Positions 52,212-62,208 of a DNA stretch of 64,000 nt are shown piece by piece; the stretch's first letter is position 1; each line of letters starts with the position of its first letter. Origin of the DNA: Mayfieldus sp963841445 (GTDB taxonomy: Bacteria > Actinomycetota > Thermoleophilia > Solirubrobacterales > 70-9); contig CAWJCP010000007.1 of assembly GCA_963841445.1 (NCBI GenBank), forward strand, positions 18,155 through 82,154. Direction: 5' to 3'. The position numbers and the translations under genes were made by a program. The notes below the pieces were generated by a model. It was given only the letters and a program-made list of their open reading frames with translations. It had not been told where the DNA came from and made no database searches.

Positions 52212-52460
52212 CTCTGCTCCTGTCTGGGCTTCGAGGTTGGATCGGAGGCGCGGTTGGCCTCGCTTCGAGGCGTGATCCTACCGCTGTCGGCAGGCCCTTA
52301 ACCGCAACTCAACCGAGGACGTCAGCCAGGCAGGCACGAGCAGGCGCCCAACTCGACGGTTGTCCATTGCGAGCCCGAAAACTGGGTGCTAGTTTCGAGC
52401 CAGGTCGCGCCTCGCCTGGGCGACTGTGGGAACGGGGTATTCCAGGGGGTATTCAGGGAC

Positions 52461-53861
52461 GTGGTAGGAAGCTCATCCGCAGTGGGGCGGGTAGCCGCCG
52501 TAGTGGCGCTTGGCGCCGCCGTCTTGGTGATCGCGCTCCTGCTGCTGCGGGGCGGGGATTCCTACGAGGTGACGGCGGAGTTCGAGAACGCCGCCCAGCT
52601 GGTCAAGGGCAACCTGGTCGAGGTCGCCGGGACCAAGGCGGGCACGATCAAGAACATCTCCCTCGGCCCGCACGGCTCGGCGGACGTCAAGATGGAGATC
52701 GACGGCGACTACGCCCCTCTTCACGAGGGGACGATCGCGACGATCCGTGAGCAATCGCTCTCCGGCGTCGCGAACCGCTTCATCCAGCTTCAGATGCCCT
52801 CCGCGGATCAGCGCGGCGCTGCGATTCCCGACGGCGGCACCCTCCCGATCTCGGACACCGTCTCCGAGGTCGATCTCGATCAGCTGTTCAACACCCTGGA
52901 CAAGAAGACCGTCGGCCATTTCAGGCAGCTGATCAAGGGCTTCGCCACAGCCAACAAGGGGATCGGAAAGCCAACCAACGCCGGCTTTCACTACCTGAGC
53001 CCCTTCCTGTCCACGTCGCGCCAGGTCTTCGGCGAGCTGACCCTCGACGAGCGCCGCTTCGAGCGCCTGATCGTCGACACCTCCTCGCTGTCCGGGGCGC
53101 TCGCCCAGCGGGCCCCCGATCTCACCCAGTTCGTCTCCAACACCAACCGGATGATGGGCGCGATCGCCTCCGAGAACCGCAGCCTCGCCAGCGCCCTCGG
53201 TGAGCTTCCCAACTTCATGCGCAACTTCAACACCACCGGGGTCAACCTGCGGGCGACGCTCGACGACCTCGATCCTCTGGTCAGCGCCTCAAAGCCCGTG
53301 GCGCGCAAGCTGCGCCCGTTCACGCACCAGCTGCGCGGCTTCGCGACCGACGCCGTGCCGGCGATCGGCGATCTCGAGCACATCGTGCGCCGGCCGGGGG
53401 CCGACAACGACCTCGTCGAGCTGACCCGCCTGCAGGTCCCGCTGGCCCAGATCGCGGTCGGCCCGGTGGACCGCAACGGCGCCAGCAGACGCGGCGCGCT
53501 TCCTGAGTCGCGCGACGCGCTGGTCGGCAGCCTGCCCCAGCTCTCGTTCTTCCGTCCTTACCTAACCGAAGAGGCGCTGAGCGGCTGGTTCGACGACTTC
53601 GGGCACTCGGGCATCGTCGACGCCAACGGCGGCCTGGGCCGGATCAGCACCACGTTCAACGTCTTCTCGCCCTCACTGCCGGGCGGATTGCCGGACCTGA
53701 TCGGCTCGCTCCCGAAGAGCCCGATCACCGCCGGCCTCACCACCGACCAGCTGCGCCGCTGCCCGGGCGCGAACGAGCGTCCGTCGCCGGACGGCTCGAA
53801 CCCGTTCACCGACAACGGAACCCTGAACTGCGACCCGAGCGAGGTGCCGCCGGGGCCATGA
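52461..53861 (+). CDS. MlaD/Mce-family protein 1 of 6
   Basis: First of six consecutive Mce proteins (466 residues from GTG 52461; an ATG-type start further upstream at 52386 is less likely, as AGGG precedes this GTG). Membrane anchor: AAVVALGAAVLVIALLLLRG. MlaD domain: DSYEVTAEFENAAQLVKGNL, VEVAGTKAGTIKNISLGPHG, and SGVANRFIQLQMPSADQRGA. A long helical region follows and a Pro/Asn/Asp-rich end. Mce proteins form a tunnel for lipids between membranes. The stop overlaps the next ATG. Confidence 0.93.
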   Translation: MVGSSSAVGRVAAVVALGAAVLVIALLLLRGGDSYEVTAEFENAAQLVKGNLVEVAGTKAGTIKNISLGPHGSADVKMEIDGDYAPLHEGTIATIREQSLSGVANRFIQLQMPSADQRGAAIPDGGTLPISDTVSEVDLDQLFNTLDKKTVGHFRQLIKGFATANKGIGKPTNAGFHYLSPFLSTSRQVFGELTLDERRFERLIVDTSSLSGALAQRAPDLTQFVSNTNRMMGAIASENRSLASALGELPNFMRNFNTTGVNLRATLDDLDPLVSASKPVARKLRPFTHQLRGFATDAVPAIGDLEHIVRRPGADNDLVELTRLQVPLAQIAVGPVDRNGASRRGALPESRDALVGSLPQLSFFRPYLTEEALSGWFDDFGHSGIVDANGGLGRISTTFNVFSPSLPGGLPDLIGSLPKSPITAGLTTDQLRRCPGANERPSPDGSNPFTDNGTLNCDPSEVPPGP

Positions 53862-55667
53862 GACGGATCGCGCTGATAGTCGCCCTGCTGCTCTGCGCAC
53901 CGGTGGCGCTGCTGGTCGCAAGCGCCGGCGCCGACGACAGCCACACCTACAAGATCGAGCTCGACAACGCCTTCGGCCTCGTCAAGGGCTCCGAGGTGCG
54001 GATCGCCGGGGTGACCGCCGGCACGGTCTCGGACCTCGACGTCAACGCCGCCAAGCGGGCCGTGGTGACGGTGCAGGTGAGCGGCCCGCTGTCGCAGTTC
54101 CGGGTCGACGCCACCTGCTCCTCGCAGCCGCAGTCGCTGATCGCCGAGTACTTCCTCGACTGCCAGCCGGGCCGCTCCAAGAAGCTGCTGCCCGACGACG
54201 GCACCGTCCCGGTCGAGCAGACTCGCACGACGGTCCAGAACGACCTCGTGCAGGCGACGCTGCGCGAGCCCTACAAGGACCGGCTGGCGCTGCTGATCAA
54301 CGAGTTCGGCACCGCGCTGGCCGGCAACCCGGACAACCTCAACGCCGCGATCCGGCGCGGCGCGCCGGCGCTGCAGGCGCTGCGCCAGGCGCTGCAGATT
54401 GTCGGCAAGCAGAACACGATCATCCGCGACCTCAACGTCAACTCCGACGAGATCATCGGCCGGCTCGCCGCACGCCGCCAGGACGTCGTGCGCTTCATCC
54501 AGAACGCGAACCGCACCGCCTCCGCCTCCGACGAGCGCAAGGCGGACCTGGAGCGAAACTTCAAGCTGCTGCCCGGCTTCCTCTCCGAGCTGCGCCCGAC
54601 CCTGGCGCGTCTCGGCGACGTCTCGGTGCAAAGCACGCCGGTGCTCACCGAGCTCGACCGCGCCTCCGGCCAGCTCAACCGGCTCACCCGGACCATGCCG
54701 CGCTTCAACGACGCCGCGACGCCGGCGATCAACACGCTCGGCGACGCTTCGGTGCCCGGCCGCCAGGCGCTGCAGGAGGGCCAGGACGAGATCCAGGCGC
54801 TCACCGACGCCTCGACCAAGGCCTACGGCGCCGCCAACCCGATCGCCAACTTCCTCGTCGACCTCGACGACCCCGGCCGCGCCGTCGAGGGCGACGCACG
54901 GGCGGCGCGGGACACCGGCCGCCCGGCGCCGACCGGTTACACCGGGCTGGAGGGCCTGCTCAACTACGCCTATTACCAGACCCTGGCGGTGAACCAGTTC
55001 GACTCCGTCGGGCACCTGCTCCACTTCATCCTCGAGGAGTTCCAGGTCGGCCCCTGCGGGCAGTACAACGCAGGCCCGACAGTGCCGTCGACCGCCGCCA
55101 CCGGGAGCCCGGGCACCCCCGGATACGTCGGCACCACCAGCGCCGCGAACGCGAACCGCTGCGTCTCCTGGGTCGGGCCGACCCAGCCGGGGATCAACGC
55201 CGGGCCGAGCTTGCCTCCCTACAGCGGCGCTGCCTGCCCCGATGGCTCCGACGAGCCTTCGATCTGCAGCTCGTCCAACCCGAGGCAGACCAACCGGGCC
55301 CGGCTCCGCCAGTCGCCGACCGCGGCGGGATCGCCCCTGACCGGGCCGCAGTCCGCAGTGGCCGCGCCGGGCGGGGCCGACGGGCGGCGGTGGGGCGACG
55401 GGCGGAGAGGGAGGGCAGAAGCTGCCGAACCTGCCGAACCTTCCGCATGTGCCCAAGGGCCCCAAGGGCCCCAAGGGGCCGAAGCTGCCGAACGTTCCGA
55501 GCGTTCCGAACATCCCCGGCCTCGGCGGCCTCGGCGGGCTGCTTGGTGGGGGCAGTCAGCAGAGCAAGGGCGGGCCGCTCGGGGGGCTGGGTCAGAGCCT
55601 CGGCGCGGGAGGCCTGGGCCGAAGCGCCTCCGCAAGCGACCTCATGAACTTCCTCTTCGCGAACTGA
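53858..55667 (+). CDS. MlaD/Mce-family protein 2 of 6, Gly/Pro-rich C-terminus (one frameshift)
   Basis: Signal/anchor MRRIALIVALLLCAPVALLV, MlaD domain with YKIELDNAFGLVKGSEVRIA and GVTAGTVSDLDVNAAKRAVV, helical body (LLPGFLSELRPTLARLGDVS) and a conserved end with NYAYYQTLAVNQFDSVGHLL and CVSWVGPTQPGINAGPSLPP. After a one-base shift near 55,380 the frame gives a low-complexity tail LPNLPHVPKGPKGPKGPKLP then VPNIPGLGGLGGLLGGGSQQ and SASDLMNFLFAN with a stop at 55667. The uncorrected frame instead continues to 55705. This tail is collagen-like in composition. Confidence 0.88.
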
Positions 55668-55701
55668 TGGAACCGATGCCGACAACCACAAGCGCAGCCT
55701 C

Positions 55702-57267
55702 ATGAGTCGCGGCAGGGCCCAGAGCCTCGCCGCCTCGCCGACCCTGGTCGGTGCGATCACGACCCTGATCGTGATCGTTGCCGTGTTCCTCGCCTACAAC
55801 TCCGGCAGCGGCCTTCCGTTCGTCCCCACCTACCGGGTCTCGGCGGTGCTGCCCAACGCCGCCCGCGTCTCGCCGAACAACGACGTTCGGATCGGCGGGC
55901 ACCGGGTCGGGATCGTCGATCAGATCGAGCCGATCCAAAGCAAGGGCGGGCGGGCGGCCGCAAAGCTCGACCTGAAGCTCGACAAGTCGGTCGACCCGCT
56001 GCCCTCCGACAGCACTGTCGCGGTCCGCTACAAGTCCTCGTTCGGGCTCAAGTACGTGCAGATCACGCGCGGGACCGGCAAGCCTCTGCCCGAGGGAGGA
56101 ACGCTTCCGGTCAGCCAGTCTTCCTCGCAGACCGAGTTCGACGACATCGCCAACACCTTCGACGCCCGCACCCGGGAGGCGTCGCGGGAGAACCTGCTCG
56201 GCTTCGGGGACGCCTTCGCAGCGCGCGGTTCGTCGCTGAACCAGACGATCCAGAGCCTCAATCCGCTGTTCGCAAGCCTGAAGCCGGTGGCGCGGACGCT
56301 GATCGACCCGAACACCCGCCTCGAGCGCTTCTTCCCGGCCCTCGGGCGAACCGCGGGGATCATCGCCCCGGTCTCCGAGCAGCAGGCTGAGCTGTTCACG
56401 AACATGGCGATCACCTTCGGGGCCCTCTCCGAGGATCCGCGGGCGCTCAAGGACACGATCTCCTCCGGCCCTCCGACCCTTGCCGAGGGCACCAAGGCGC
56501 TTCGTGAGCAGCGCCCCTTCCTGGCCGAGTTCGCGGACCTCAACCACCGTTTGCGCCCGGGCCTGGTCGCGCTGCGCGAGGCGCTGCCGACCCTGAACAG
56601 CGCCCTGACCGTCGGCGCCCCGGTGCTGGCCAGCACCCCGCCGGTGAACGCGAAGCTCGGCCAGACCTTCGGCGAGCTGAAGAACCTGGTCGAGCAGCCG
56701 CAGACCAAGACGACGCTGCTGCGCCTGCGCGAGACCTTCAACCAGGCCGAGCCGGCGGCCGAGTTCATCGCCCCGTTCCAGACCGTCTGCGACTACTGGG
56801 ACTACTGGTTCACCTTCCTGCCCGAGCACATCAGCGAGCGCGACAGCGTCGGAACCACGCAGCGGGTCTCGGTCATCGGCGCTCCGCAGGGTGCCCCGGT
56901 CGCCACTCCGCCGGCGTTCCCGCCGCTGCCTTTCCCGGGAACCCCGGCGGCGACGAGCGTCGCGCAGACGCCGGTCGCCGGCTACAGCGGCCTGCAGTCG
57001 AACGGGCGCCAGTTCGGGAGCGGCGAGTTCCGCCCCCGCACGCTGCCGATCCTGCACGGGAATCCCTACGGTCCCGCGGTCGACGCGAACGGCAACGCCG
57101 ACTGCCAAGCCGGCCAGTCCGGCTACCTGCTCGGCGACCTGCGCGTGCCCGGGCAGGCGGCCAGCAACCCCGCGGTCGGCGTCTCCGACATTCCGGGCGA
57201 CCGCGGTCCGACGTTCGCCGGGCGCTCCAGCGTGCCGCTGGAGCTGCACCCGAGGAGCCTGCCGTGA
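55702..57267 (+). CDS. MlaD/Mce-family protein 3 of 6
   Basis: 521 residues: membrane anchor SPTLVGAITTLIVIVAVFLA, MlaD domain YRVSAVLPNAARVSPNNDVR, IGGHRVGIVDQIEPIQSKGG and SSFGLKYVQITRGTGKPLPE, helical body, and a conserved end PFQTVCDYWDYWFTFLPEHI with GYSGLQSNGRQFGSGEFRPR. It ends overlapping the next GTG. Part of the same operon. Confidence 0.93.
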   Translation: MSRGRAQSLAASPTLVGAITTLIVIVAVFLAYNSGSGLPFVPTYRVSAVLPNAARVSPNNDVRIGGHRVGIVDQIEPIQSKGGRAAAKLDLKLDKSVDPLPSDSTVAVRYKSSFGLKYVQITRGTGKPLPEGGTLPVSQSSSQTEFDDIANTFDARTREASRENLLGFGDAFAARGSSLNQTIQSLNPLFASLKPVARTLIDPNTRLERFFPALGRTAGIIAPVSEQQAELFTNMAITFGALSEDPRALKDTISSGPPTLAEGTKALREQRPFLAEFADLNHRLRPGLVALREALPTLNSALTVGAPVLASTPPVNAKLGQTFGELKNLVEQPQTKTTLLRLRETFNQAEPAAEFIAPFQTVCDYWDYWFTFLPEHISERDSVGTTQRVSVIGAPQGAPVATPPAFPPLPFPGTPAATSVAQTPVAGYSGLQSNGRQFGSGEFRPRTLPILHGNPYGPAVDANGNADCQAGQSGYLLGDLRVPGQAASNPAVGVSDIPGDRGPTFAGRSSVPLELHPRSLP

Positions 57268-58922
57268 GCGCGAGGAGCGGCAAGAGGATCCCCAACTGGG
57301 GCGTCGGGCTGATCGCTGTAGCGCTCGTCGTCTTCGGGTTCTACCTCGCATTCACCAAGCACCTGCCGTTCGCGGGCCAGGGCTATGAGATCAAGGGCGT
57401 CTTCCGCGACGCGCAGAACGTCGCCGTCAACTCCCCGGTCAGGATCGCCGGGGTGAACGTCGGCTCGGTGACCAAGGTCGACGGCCTGCCGAAGTCGGAT
57501 GCGGCGGTGGTGACGATGAAGATCAAGGACGCGGGGCGTCCGATCCACGCCGACGCGCGCTTGCAGCTGCGCCCGCGCCTCTTCCTCGAGGGCAACCTCT
57601 TCGTCGACGTGCGGCCTGGGAGCCCGAGCGCGCCGGAGCTTGCGAGGGGCGGCGAGATCCCGATCCAGCAGACCTCCAACTCGGTGCAGCTGGATCAGAT
57701 CCTCACCACCCTGCAGGCGAACGTGCGCGGCAACCTGCAGCTGGCGCTGAAGGAGATCGGGAACGCGTTCGAGAAGCACGGCGGGGCGAAGGGGCTGCGC
57801 GACTTCAACCGCAGCGGCGGCGGCGCGTACAAGAACACGGCCTGGGTCAACGAGGCGCTGCTCGGCACCCGTGCCCACGATCTCTCCGGGCTGGTGCGCA
57901 ACTTCGACACCGTCGCCGCCTCGCTGGATCGCAACCAGCCCCAGCTTCAGGACCTGGTCACCAACCTGCGCATCGTCAGCGGCTCCTTTGCCGCCCAGGA
58001 CCAGGCCCTGAAGACGTCGGTGCGCGAGCTGCCCGGGACGCTGTTCGCGGCCCGGCCCGTGTTCGAGAACCTCAACCGCTCGTTCCCCTTCGTGCGGGCC
58101 TTCTCCCGCGAGGCGCTGCCGGGCGTGCGCTCGACCGGCCCGACACTGGATGTCGCAACCCCGTTCATCTACCAGCTGCGCAAGCTGGTCTCGAAGCCGG
58201 AGCTGCGTGGCCTGACCAAGGACCTGCGCCCGACCGTGCCGCAGCTCGCGAGGCTGACCCGCAGCCAGCTCCCCTTCATGGAGCAGGCGCGGGCGCTTTC
58301 CTCCTGTTTCAACAACGTCGTCATCCCCTGGAGCAACCAGACGATCCAGTCCGGCGACGGCGAGTCCGGGGTCGGCAAGGTCTATGAGGAGACCGGCTAC
58401 GGGCTGACTGGGATCGCCGGCGAGAGCCGCAGCGGCGACGCCAACGGCCAGTACATCCGCGTCGAGGCCGGAGGCGGGCAGAACACCCTCTCTTTCGCGA
58501 GCCCCTCGCCGATCATCGAGCAGACGATCGGGGGCCAGCCCACCGTCGCCACCCTCGACTCGCAGCTCCTCGGGGCGGAGCCACCGTTTGACTCCTCCGC
58601 GAAGACGCCGTTCAGGGAGGGCGTGCCCTGCGAGACCCAGCAGCAGCCCGACCTGCGCAGCGGCGGCCCCGAGTCGGTGCCCGGCCAGAGCCGCATCAGC
58701 CCAACTTCGACCCCTGCGAATCAGCAGGTCGCCGCATTGAGTCGCAAATACGCACGGATCTACATGGATCAGATGCATGCCCAGGAGGTCGGCGCCCAGG
58801 GCAACCAGCTGCGTGAGAGCAGGATGCTCGACCAGGTGACGAAGCAGTTCAAGGCCTTCGACAAGAGCGACATGGCCAGGTACATAAATGCGGTCAAGAA
58901 GCTGACCGGAGGCGGCGGATGA
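57264..58922 (+). CDS. MlaD/Mce-family protein 4 of 6
   Basis: 552 residues from GTG overlapping the previous stop. Anchor GVGLIAVALVVFGFYLAFTK, MlaD domain YEIKGVFRDAQNVAVNSPVR, IAGVNVGSVTKVDGLPKSDA and RPRLFLEGNLFVDVRPGSPS, then long helices and a Gln/Glu-rich C-terminus ending YINAVKKLTGGGG. The stop overlaps the next ATG. Confidence 0.93.
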   Translation: MSARSGKRIPNWGVGLIAVALVVFGFYLAFTKHLPFAGQGYEIKGVFRDAQNVAVNSPVRIAGVNVGSVTKVDGLPKSDAAVVTMKIKDAGRPIHADARLQLRPRLFLEGNLFVDVRPGSPSAPELARGGEIPIQQTSNSVQLDQILTTLQANVRGNLQLALKEIGNAFEKHGGAKGLRDFNRSGGGAYKNTAWVNEALLGTRAHDLSGLVRNFDTVAASLDRNQPQLQDLVTNLRIVSGSFAAQDQALKTSVRELPGTLFAARPVFENLNRSFPFVRAFSREALPGVRSTGPTLDVATPFIYQLRKLVSKPELRGLTKDLRPTVPQLARLTRSQLPFMEQARALSSCFNNVVIPWSNQTIQSGDGESGVGKVYEETGYGLTGIAGESRSGDANGQYIRVEAGGGQNTLSFASPSPIIEQTIGGQPTVATLDSQLLGAEPPFDSSAKTPFREGVPCETQQQPDLRSGGPESVPGQSRISPTSTPANQQVAALSRKYARIYMDQMHAQEVGAQGNQLRESRMLDQVTKQFKAFDKSDMARYINAVKKLTGGGG

Positions 58923-60242
58923 CCGAGGCGATCCGCAAGCACCTGCGCGACTTCCTCGCCGTCGCGGGCCTGGCGGTCCTCGCGCTGATTTTCGTCTACG
59001 TGATCCTCCAGCAGCAGCGGCTGCGGATCCCGGTGCTGGAGCAGAAGCCGTTCACGCTGCGGGGCCGAGTTCGAGACCGCGCAGGCGGTCACCCCCGGCC
59101 AGGGCCAGACGGTTGTCGTGGCCGGCGTGAAGATCGGCGACATCTCGAAGGTCGAGCTGCAGGACGGCAAGGCCGTTGTGACGATGCAGATCGAGCGCAA
59201 GTTCCTGCCGATCTACCGCAATGCGACGGCGCTGATTCGCCCGCGCACCGGCCTGCAGGACGTCTTCATCGAGCTCGACCCGGGGACGAAGTCGGCCGGG
59301 GACTTCAAGGACGGCGACACGATCCGGCTCGCCAATACCGCCCCGGAGGTCAACCTCGACCAGGTCCTCTCCGCCGTGGACTCCGACACCCAGGCCTACC
59401 TGCGGACGCTGATCGTTGGAGCCGGCCAGGGGCTCAAGGGACGCTCGCGCGACCTCGGCCGGGTGCTCGGTGGGCTCGGGCCGATCAACCACGAGCTGGC
59501 GCGGCTGAACAGCAAGGTCGCGACTCGGCGCCACAACCTCGCGCGCCTGGTCCACAACCTCAACGTGCTCACCGGCACGGTCGCCAAGCATCGCAACGAC
59601 CTCGCCGACCTGGTCAGCTCCTCGAACGAGGCGCTGGGCGCGATCGCCCGCCAGGACGCCAACGTGCAGCGCACCGTGAAGCTGCTCCCCGGCACCCTGG
59701 CGACGGCTCGCGACACGCTCGACAAGACGGCCCCGTTCGCGAAGCTGCTCGGTCCGACGTTCAACAACCTGCGGCCGTTCGCTCGCAACCTCGACCGTCT
59801 CAACGCCTCGGTGCGTCGCGTCTCCGCCACCAAGCCGGCCGTCCGCGACGAGATCAGGCCCCTGGTCAGGACCGCCCGCCAGCCGGTCCGCGACCTGAAG
59901 CCGGCGGCAGAGAACCTCGCCAACGCGACCCCGCGCCTGACTGACATCGCAACGATCGTCAACCGGCTCGGCAACATGGCCGCCTACAACCCCAACGGCG
60001 CCGAAGCGCCCGGCACCCCCGGACGCGACGAGGGCTACCTCTACTGGCTGGCCTGGCTGGGCCACAACGGCAACAGCGTCTTCCAGACCGCCGACGCGCA
60101 CGGGGTCTACCGGCGCATCTACCTCTCCGCCACCTGCTCCTCGCTGGCGCAGATCCTGCTCTCGAGCCCGCTGCAGCCGATCGTCAGCCCATTCGCCCCG
60201 CTGTTCTTCACCGGAGGCCCCTGCGAGGGGCAGGGCCCATAG
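58919..60242 (+). CDS. MlaD/Mce-family protein 5 of 6 (one frameshift)
   Basis: Anchor FLAVAGLAVLALIFVYVILQ, then a shift near 59,062 (one extra G in CTGCGGGGCC) and the MlaD domain AEFETAQAVTPGQGQTVVVA, GVKIGDISKVELQDGKAVVT and RPRTGLQDVFIELDPGTKSA. A helical body and a conserved end with YLYWLAWLGHNGNSVFQTAD follow, stop at 60242. About 440 residues. Start ATG overlaps the previous stop. Confidence 0.9.
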
Positions 60243-60257
60243 GAGATCTGAGCCAGG

Positions 60258-61685
60258 ATGCAGAAACAAGCCCCCTCGATAACGCGGATCGCGATCGCAG
60301 TCGGCTTCGCGCTCTCCTGCTTCGGCCTGCTGCTCTTCCTTTGGATCAGCTTCGGGGGTCCGACGCCGTTCAAGGCGAAGGGCTACGAGTTCACCGTCGA
60401 CGTCCCCGAAGCGGTGACCCTGGCCAAGGAGTCCGACGTGCGGATCGGCGGCGTCTCGGTGGGCAAGGTGAAGAATCTCTCGCTGCCCGAGAAGGGCAAC
60501 GCCACCGAGGCGACGATCCAGCTCGATCCCCAGTTCGCCCCGATCCCCTCCGACACGCGGGCCCTGCTGCGCCAGAAGACGCTGCTCGGCGAGAGCTACA
60601 TCGAGCTCACGGGCGGCAGCAAGTCGACCCCCCCGCTGGCCGACGGGGGCCACCTCGCCCATGGCCAGACCCAGAACTCGACCCAGATCGACGAGATCTT
60701 CGCGGCGCTGGACAAGCCGACCCGGAAGGCGTTTCGGACCTGGATGCAGAGCTCGGCGATCGGGGTCAGGGGGAGGGGCCAGGACCTCAACGACGCCTTC
60801 GGAAACCTCGGCCCGTTCACCAGCGACGCCGCCGACATCCTCACGATCCTGCGCCATCAGAAGCGCTCGCTGCAGGGGCTCGTTCGCGACACCGGCACCG
60901 TCTTCGATGCGCTCAGCGCCCGCGATCAGGATCTCGCAGGGGCGATCTCGAACTCGAACACGACCTTCGGCGCGATCGCGTCGCGGGATCGCGCAGTCGC
61001 CCAGATAATCCACATCTTTCCGACCTTCAACGAGCAGACTCGCCTGACCCTGAACAGGCTGGCCAGGTTCGCCGACGACACCGAGCCGCTGGTAAAGGAC
61101 CTGAAGCCGGTCGCCAGCGACCTCACCCCGACCTTCCAGAAGGTGCGCCGCCTCTCGCCGCACCTGCGCGGCCTCTTCATCCACCTGAAGCCGCTGCTGC
61201 GGGCTTCCGACACGGGCCTTCCGGCGCTGACCAAGACGCTGCGCGAGCTGCGACCGGTGCTGGCGGCGCTCGACCCCTTCCTCGCCAACCTCAACCCGAT
61301 CATCCGCTACACGAACGCCTACAAGACCAATGTCGGCGACTTCCTCAGCAATCCGCCGGCGGGGCTGTCCGGCACTCTCAGCACGCAGCCGGGCCAGCCC
61401 TCGCCGCGGCACGTCTTGCGCCAGCTCTCCTACCTCAGCCCGGAGAGCCTTGCGATCTACCCCAGCCGCAGCGCGACCAACCGGGGCAACGGCTACCTGC
61501 AGCCTCTGGCGATCAACAGCTCCGACTCCGCCCAGCACGGCATCTCGCCGAGCTTCGACTGCGACAACAGCGGCGAGATCTCCGCCGCTGACGCGACCGT
61601 CGACAAGGCCCCCTGCTGGGTGGCCGGGGACTTCCCGCCCGAGTTCGGCGGCAAGAAGGCGCCGCAGGTCTTCGCCGATCCCTGA
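60258..61685 (+). CDS. MlaD/Mce-family protein 6 of 6
   Basis: 475 residues: anchor AIAVGFALSCFGLLLFLWIS, MlaD domain YEFTVDVPEAVTLAKESDVR, IGGVSVGKVKNLSLPEKGNA and RQKTLLGESYIELTGGSKST, helical body with long heptad-like segments, and the ending WVAGDFPPEFGGKKAPQVFA. It is the last Mce gene; the SCP2 gene follows after about 105 nt. Confidence 0.93.
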   Translation: MQKQAPSITRIAIAVGFALSCFGLLLFLWISFGGPTPFKAKGYEFTVDVPEAVTLAKESDVRIGGVSVGKVKNLSLPEKGNATEATIQLDPQFAPIPSDTRALLRQKTLLGESYIELTGGSKSTPPLADGGHLAHGQTQNSTQIDEIFAALDKPTRKAFRTWMQSSAIGVRGRGQDLNDAFGNLGPFTSDAADILTILRHQKRSLQGLVRDTGTVFDALSARDQDLAGAISNSNTTFGAIASRDRAVAQIIHIFPTFNEQTRLTLNRLARFADDTEPLVKDLKPVASDLTPTFQKVRRLSPHLRGLFIHLKPLLRASDTGLPALTKTLRELRPVLAALDPFLANLNPIIRYTNAYKTNVGDFLSNPPAGLSGTLSTQPGQPSPRHVLRQLSYLSPESLAIYPSRSATNRGNGYLQPLAINSSDSAQHGISPSFDCDNSGEISAADATVDKAPCWVAGDFPPEFGGKKAPQVFADP

Positions 61686-61791
61686 GCCAGCGGGGCGGTG
61701 CTCAGGGTCGCGGGCGAGAATCGTCGACCCAGGCCCGATCTGGCGTCCGGGCTGAGAATAGGATCCCCGCCACGGCGAACGGGGAGCGGCA

Positions 61792-62208
61792 TTGGCCTAC
61801 TTCAAGGACGCGCAAGAGGTCTACGACACGATCGGCAAGCTGTTCGCGGAGCTGACCGCCGATGAGGAGCTGGGCCCGAAGTGGCGCAGCGCGGACACGA
61901 TCGTGCGCTACAAGCTCTCCGAGCCCGACGCGCAGATCACGATCCGCCTCCGCGAGGGCGAGCCCGGCGACGTCGACTTCGGCGATTCCGAGATGGAGCC
62001 GGAGCTGACGATGGCGATGAAGGCCGACGTCGCGCACCGCTTCTGGCTCGGAAAGGTGAACGTGACGATGGCGATTGCGCGCGGCGACATCAAGCCAACC
62101 GGCCCGGTGGCGAAGATCCTCAAGCTCGTGCCGCTCACCAAGCCGATGTTTCCGCGCTACAAGGCGATGCTCGAGAAGGACGGGCGCGGCGACCTGGTAC
62201 AGGTATGA
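61792..62208 (+). CDS. SCP2 sterol-binding domain protein
   Basis: 138 residues from TTG with a GGGGAG ribosome binding site. Single SCP2 fold: KWRSADTIVRYKLSEPDAQI, EPELTMAMKADVAHRFWLGK and VNVTMAIARGDIKPTGPVAK, PLTKPMFPRYKAMLEKD. SCP2-like proteins bind sterols, fatty acids or other lipids. Together with the Mce genes this suggests lipid import or trafficking. A TAGGAT box lies 27 nt before the start. The stop overlaps the next ATG. Confidence 0.9.
   Translation: MAYFKDAQEVYDTIGKLFAELTADEELGPKWRSADTIVRYKLSEPDAQITIRLREGEPGDVDFGDSEMEPELTMAMKADVAHRFWLGKVNVTMAIARGDIKPTGPVAKILKLVPLTKPMFPRYKAMLEKDGRGDLVQV

Noticed and set aside
53558..55513. 651-codon frame on the - strand
   Set aside because: Antisense to Mce proteins 1 and 2, Gly/Arg/Val-rich, no motifs.
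60000..60030. CCCGGCACCCCCGGACGCGACGAGG in Mce protein 5 as a third copy of the rpsQ/rpsE element
   Set aside because: Only about 23 bases match, without the right-hand arm; the PGTPGRDEG peptide fits the Mce sequence and is probably chance.
59052..61538. Long open frame of 828 codons on the - strand
   Set aside because: Antisense to Mce proteins 5 and 6 with no domain seen; composition typical of a shadow.
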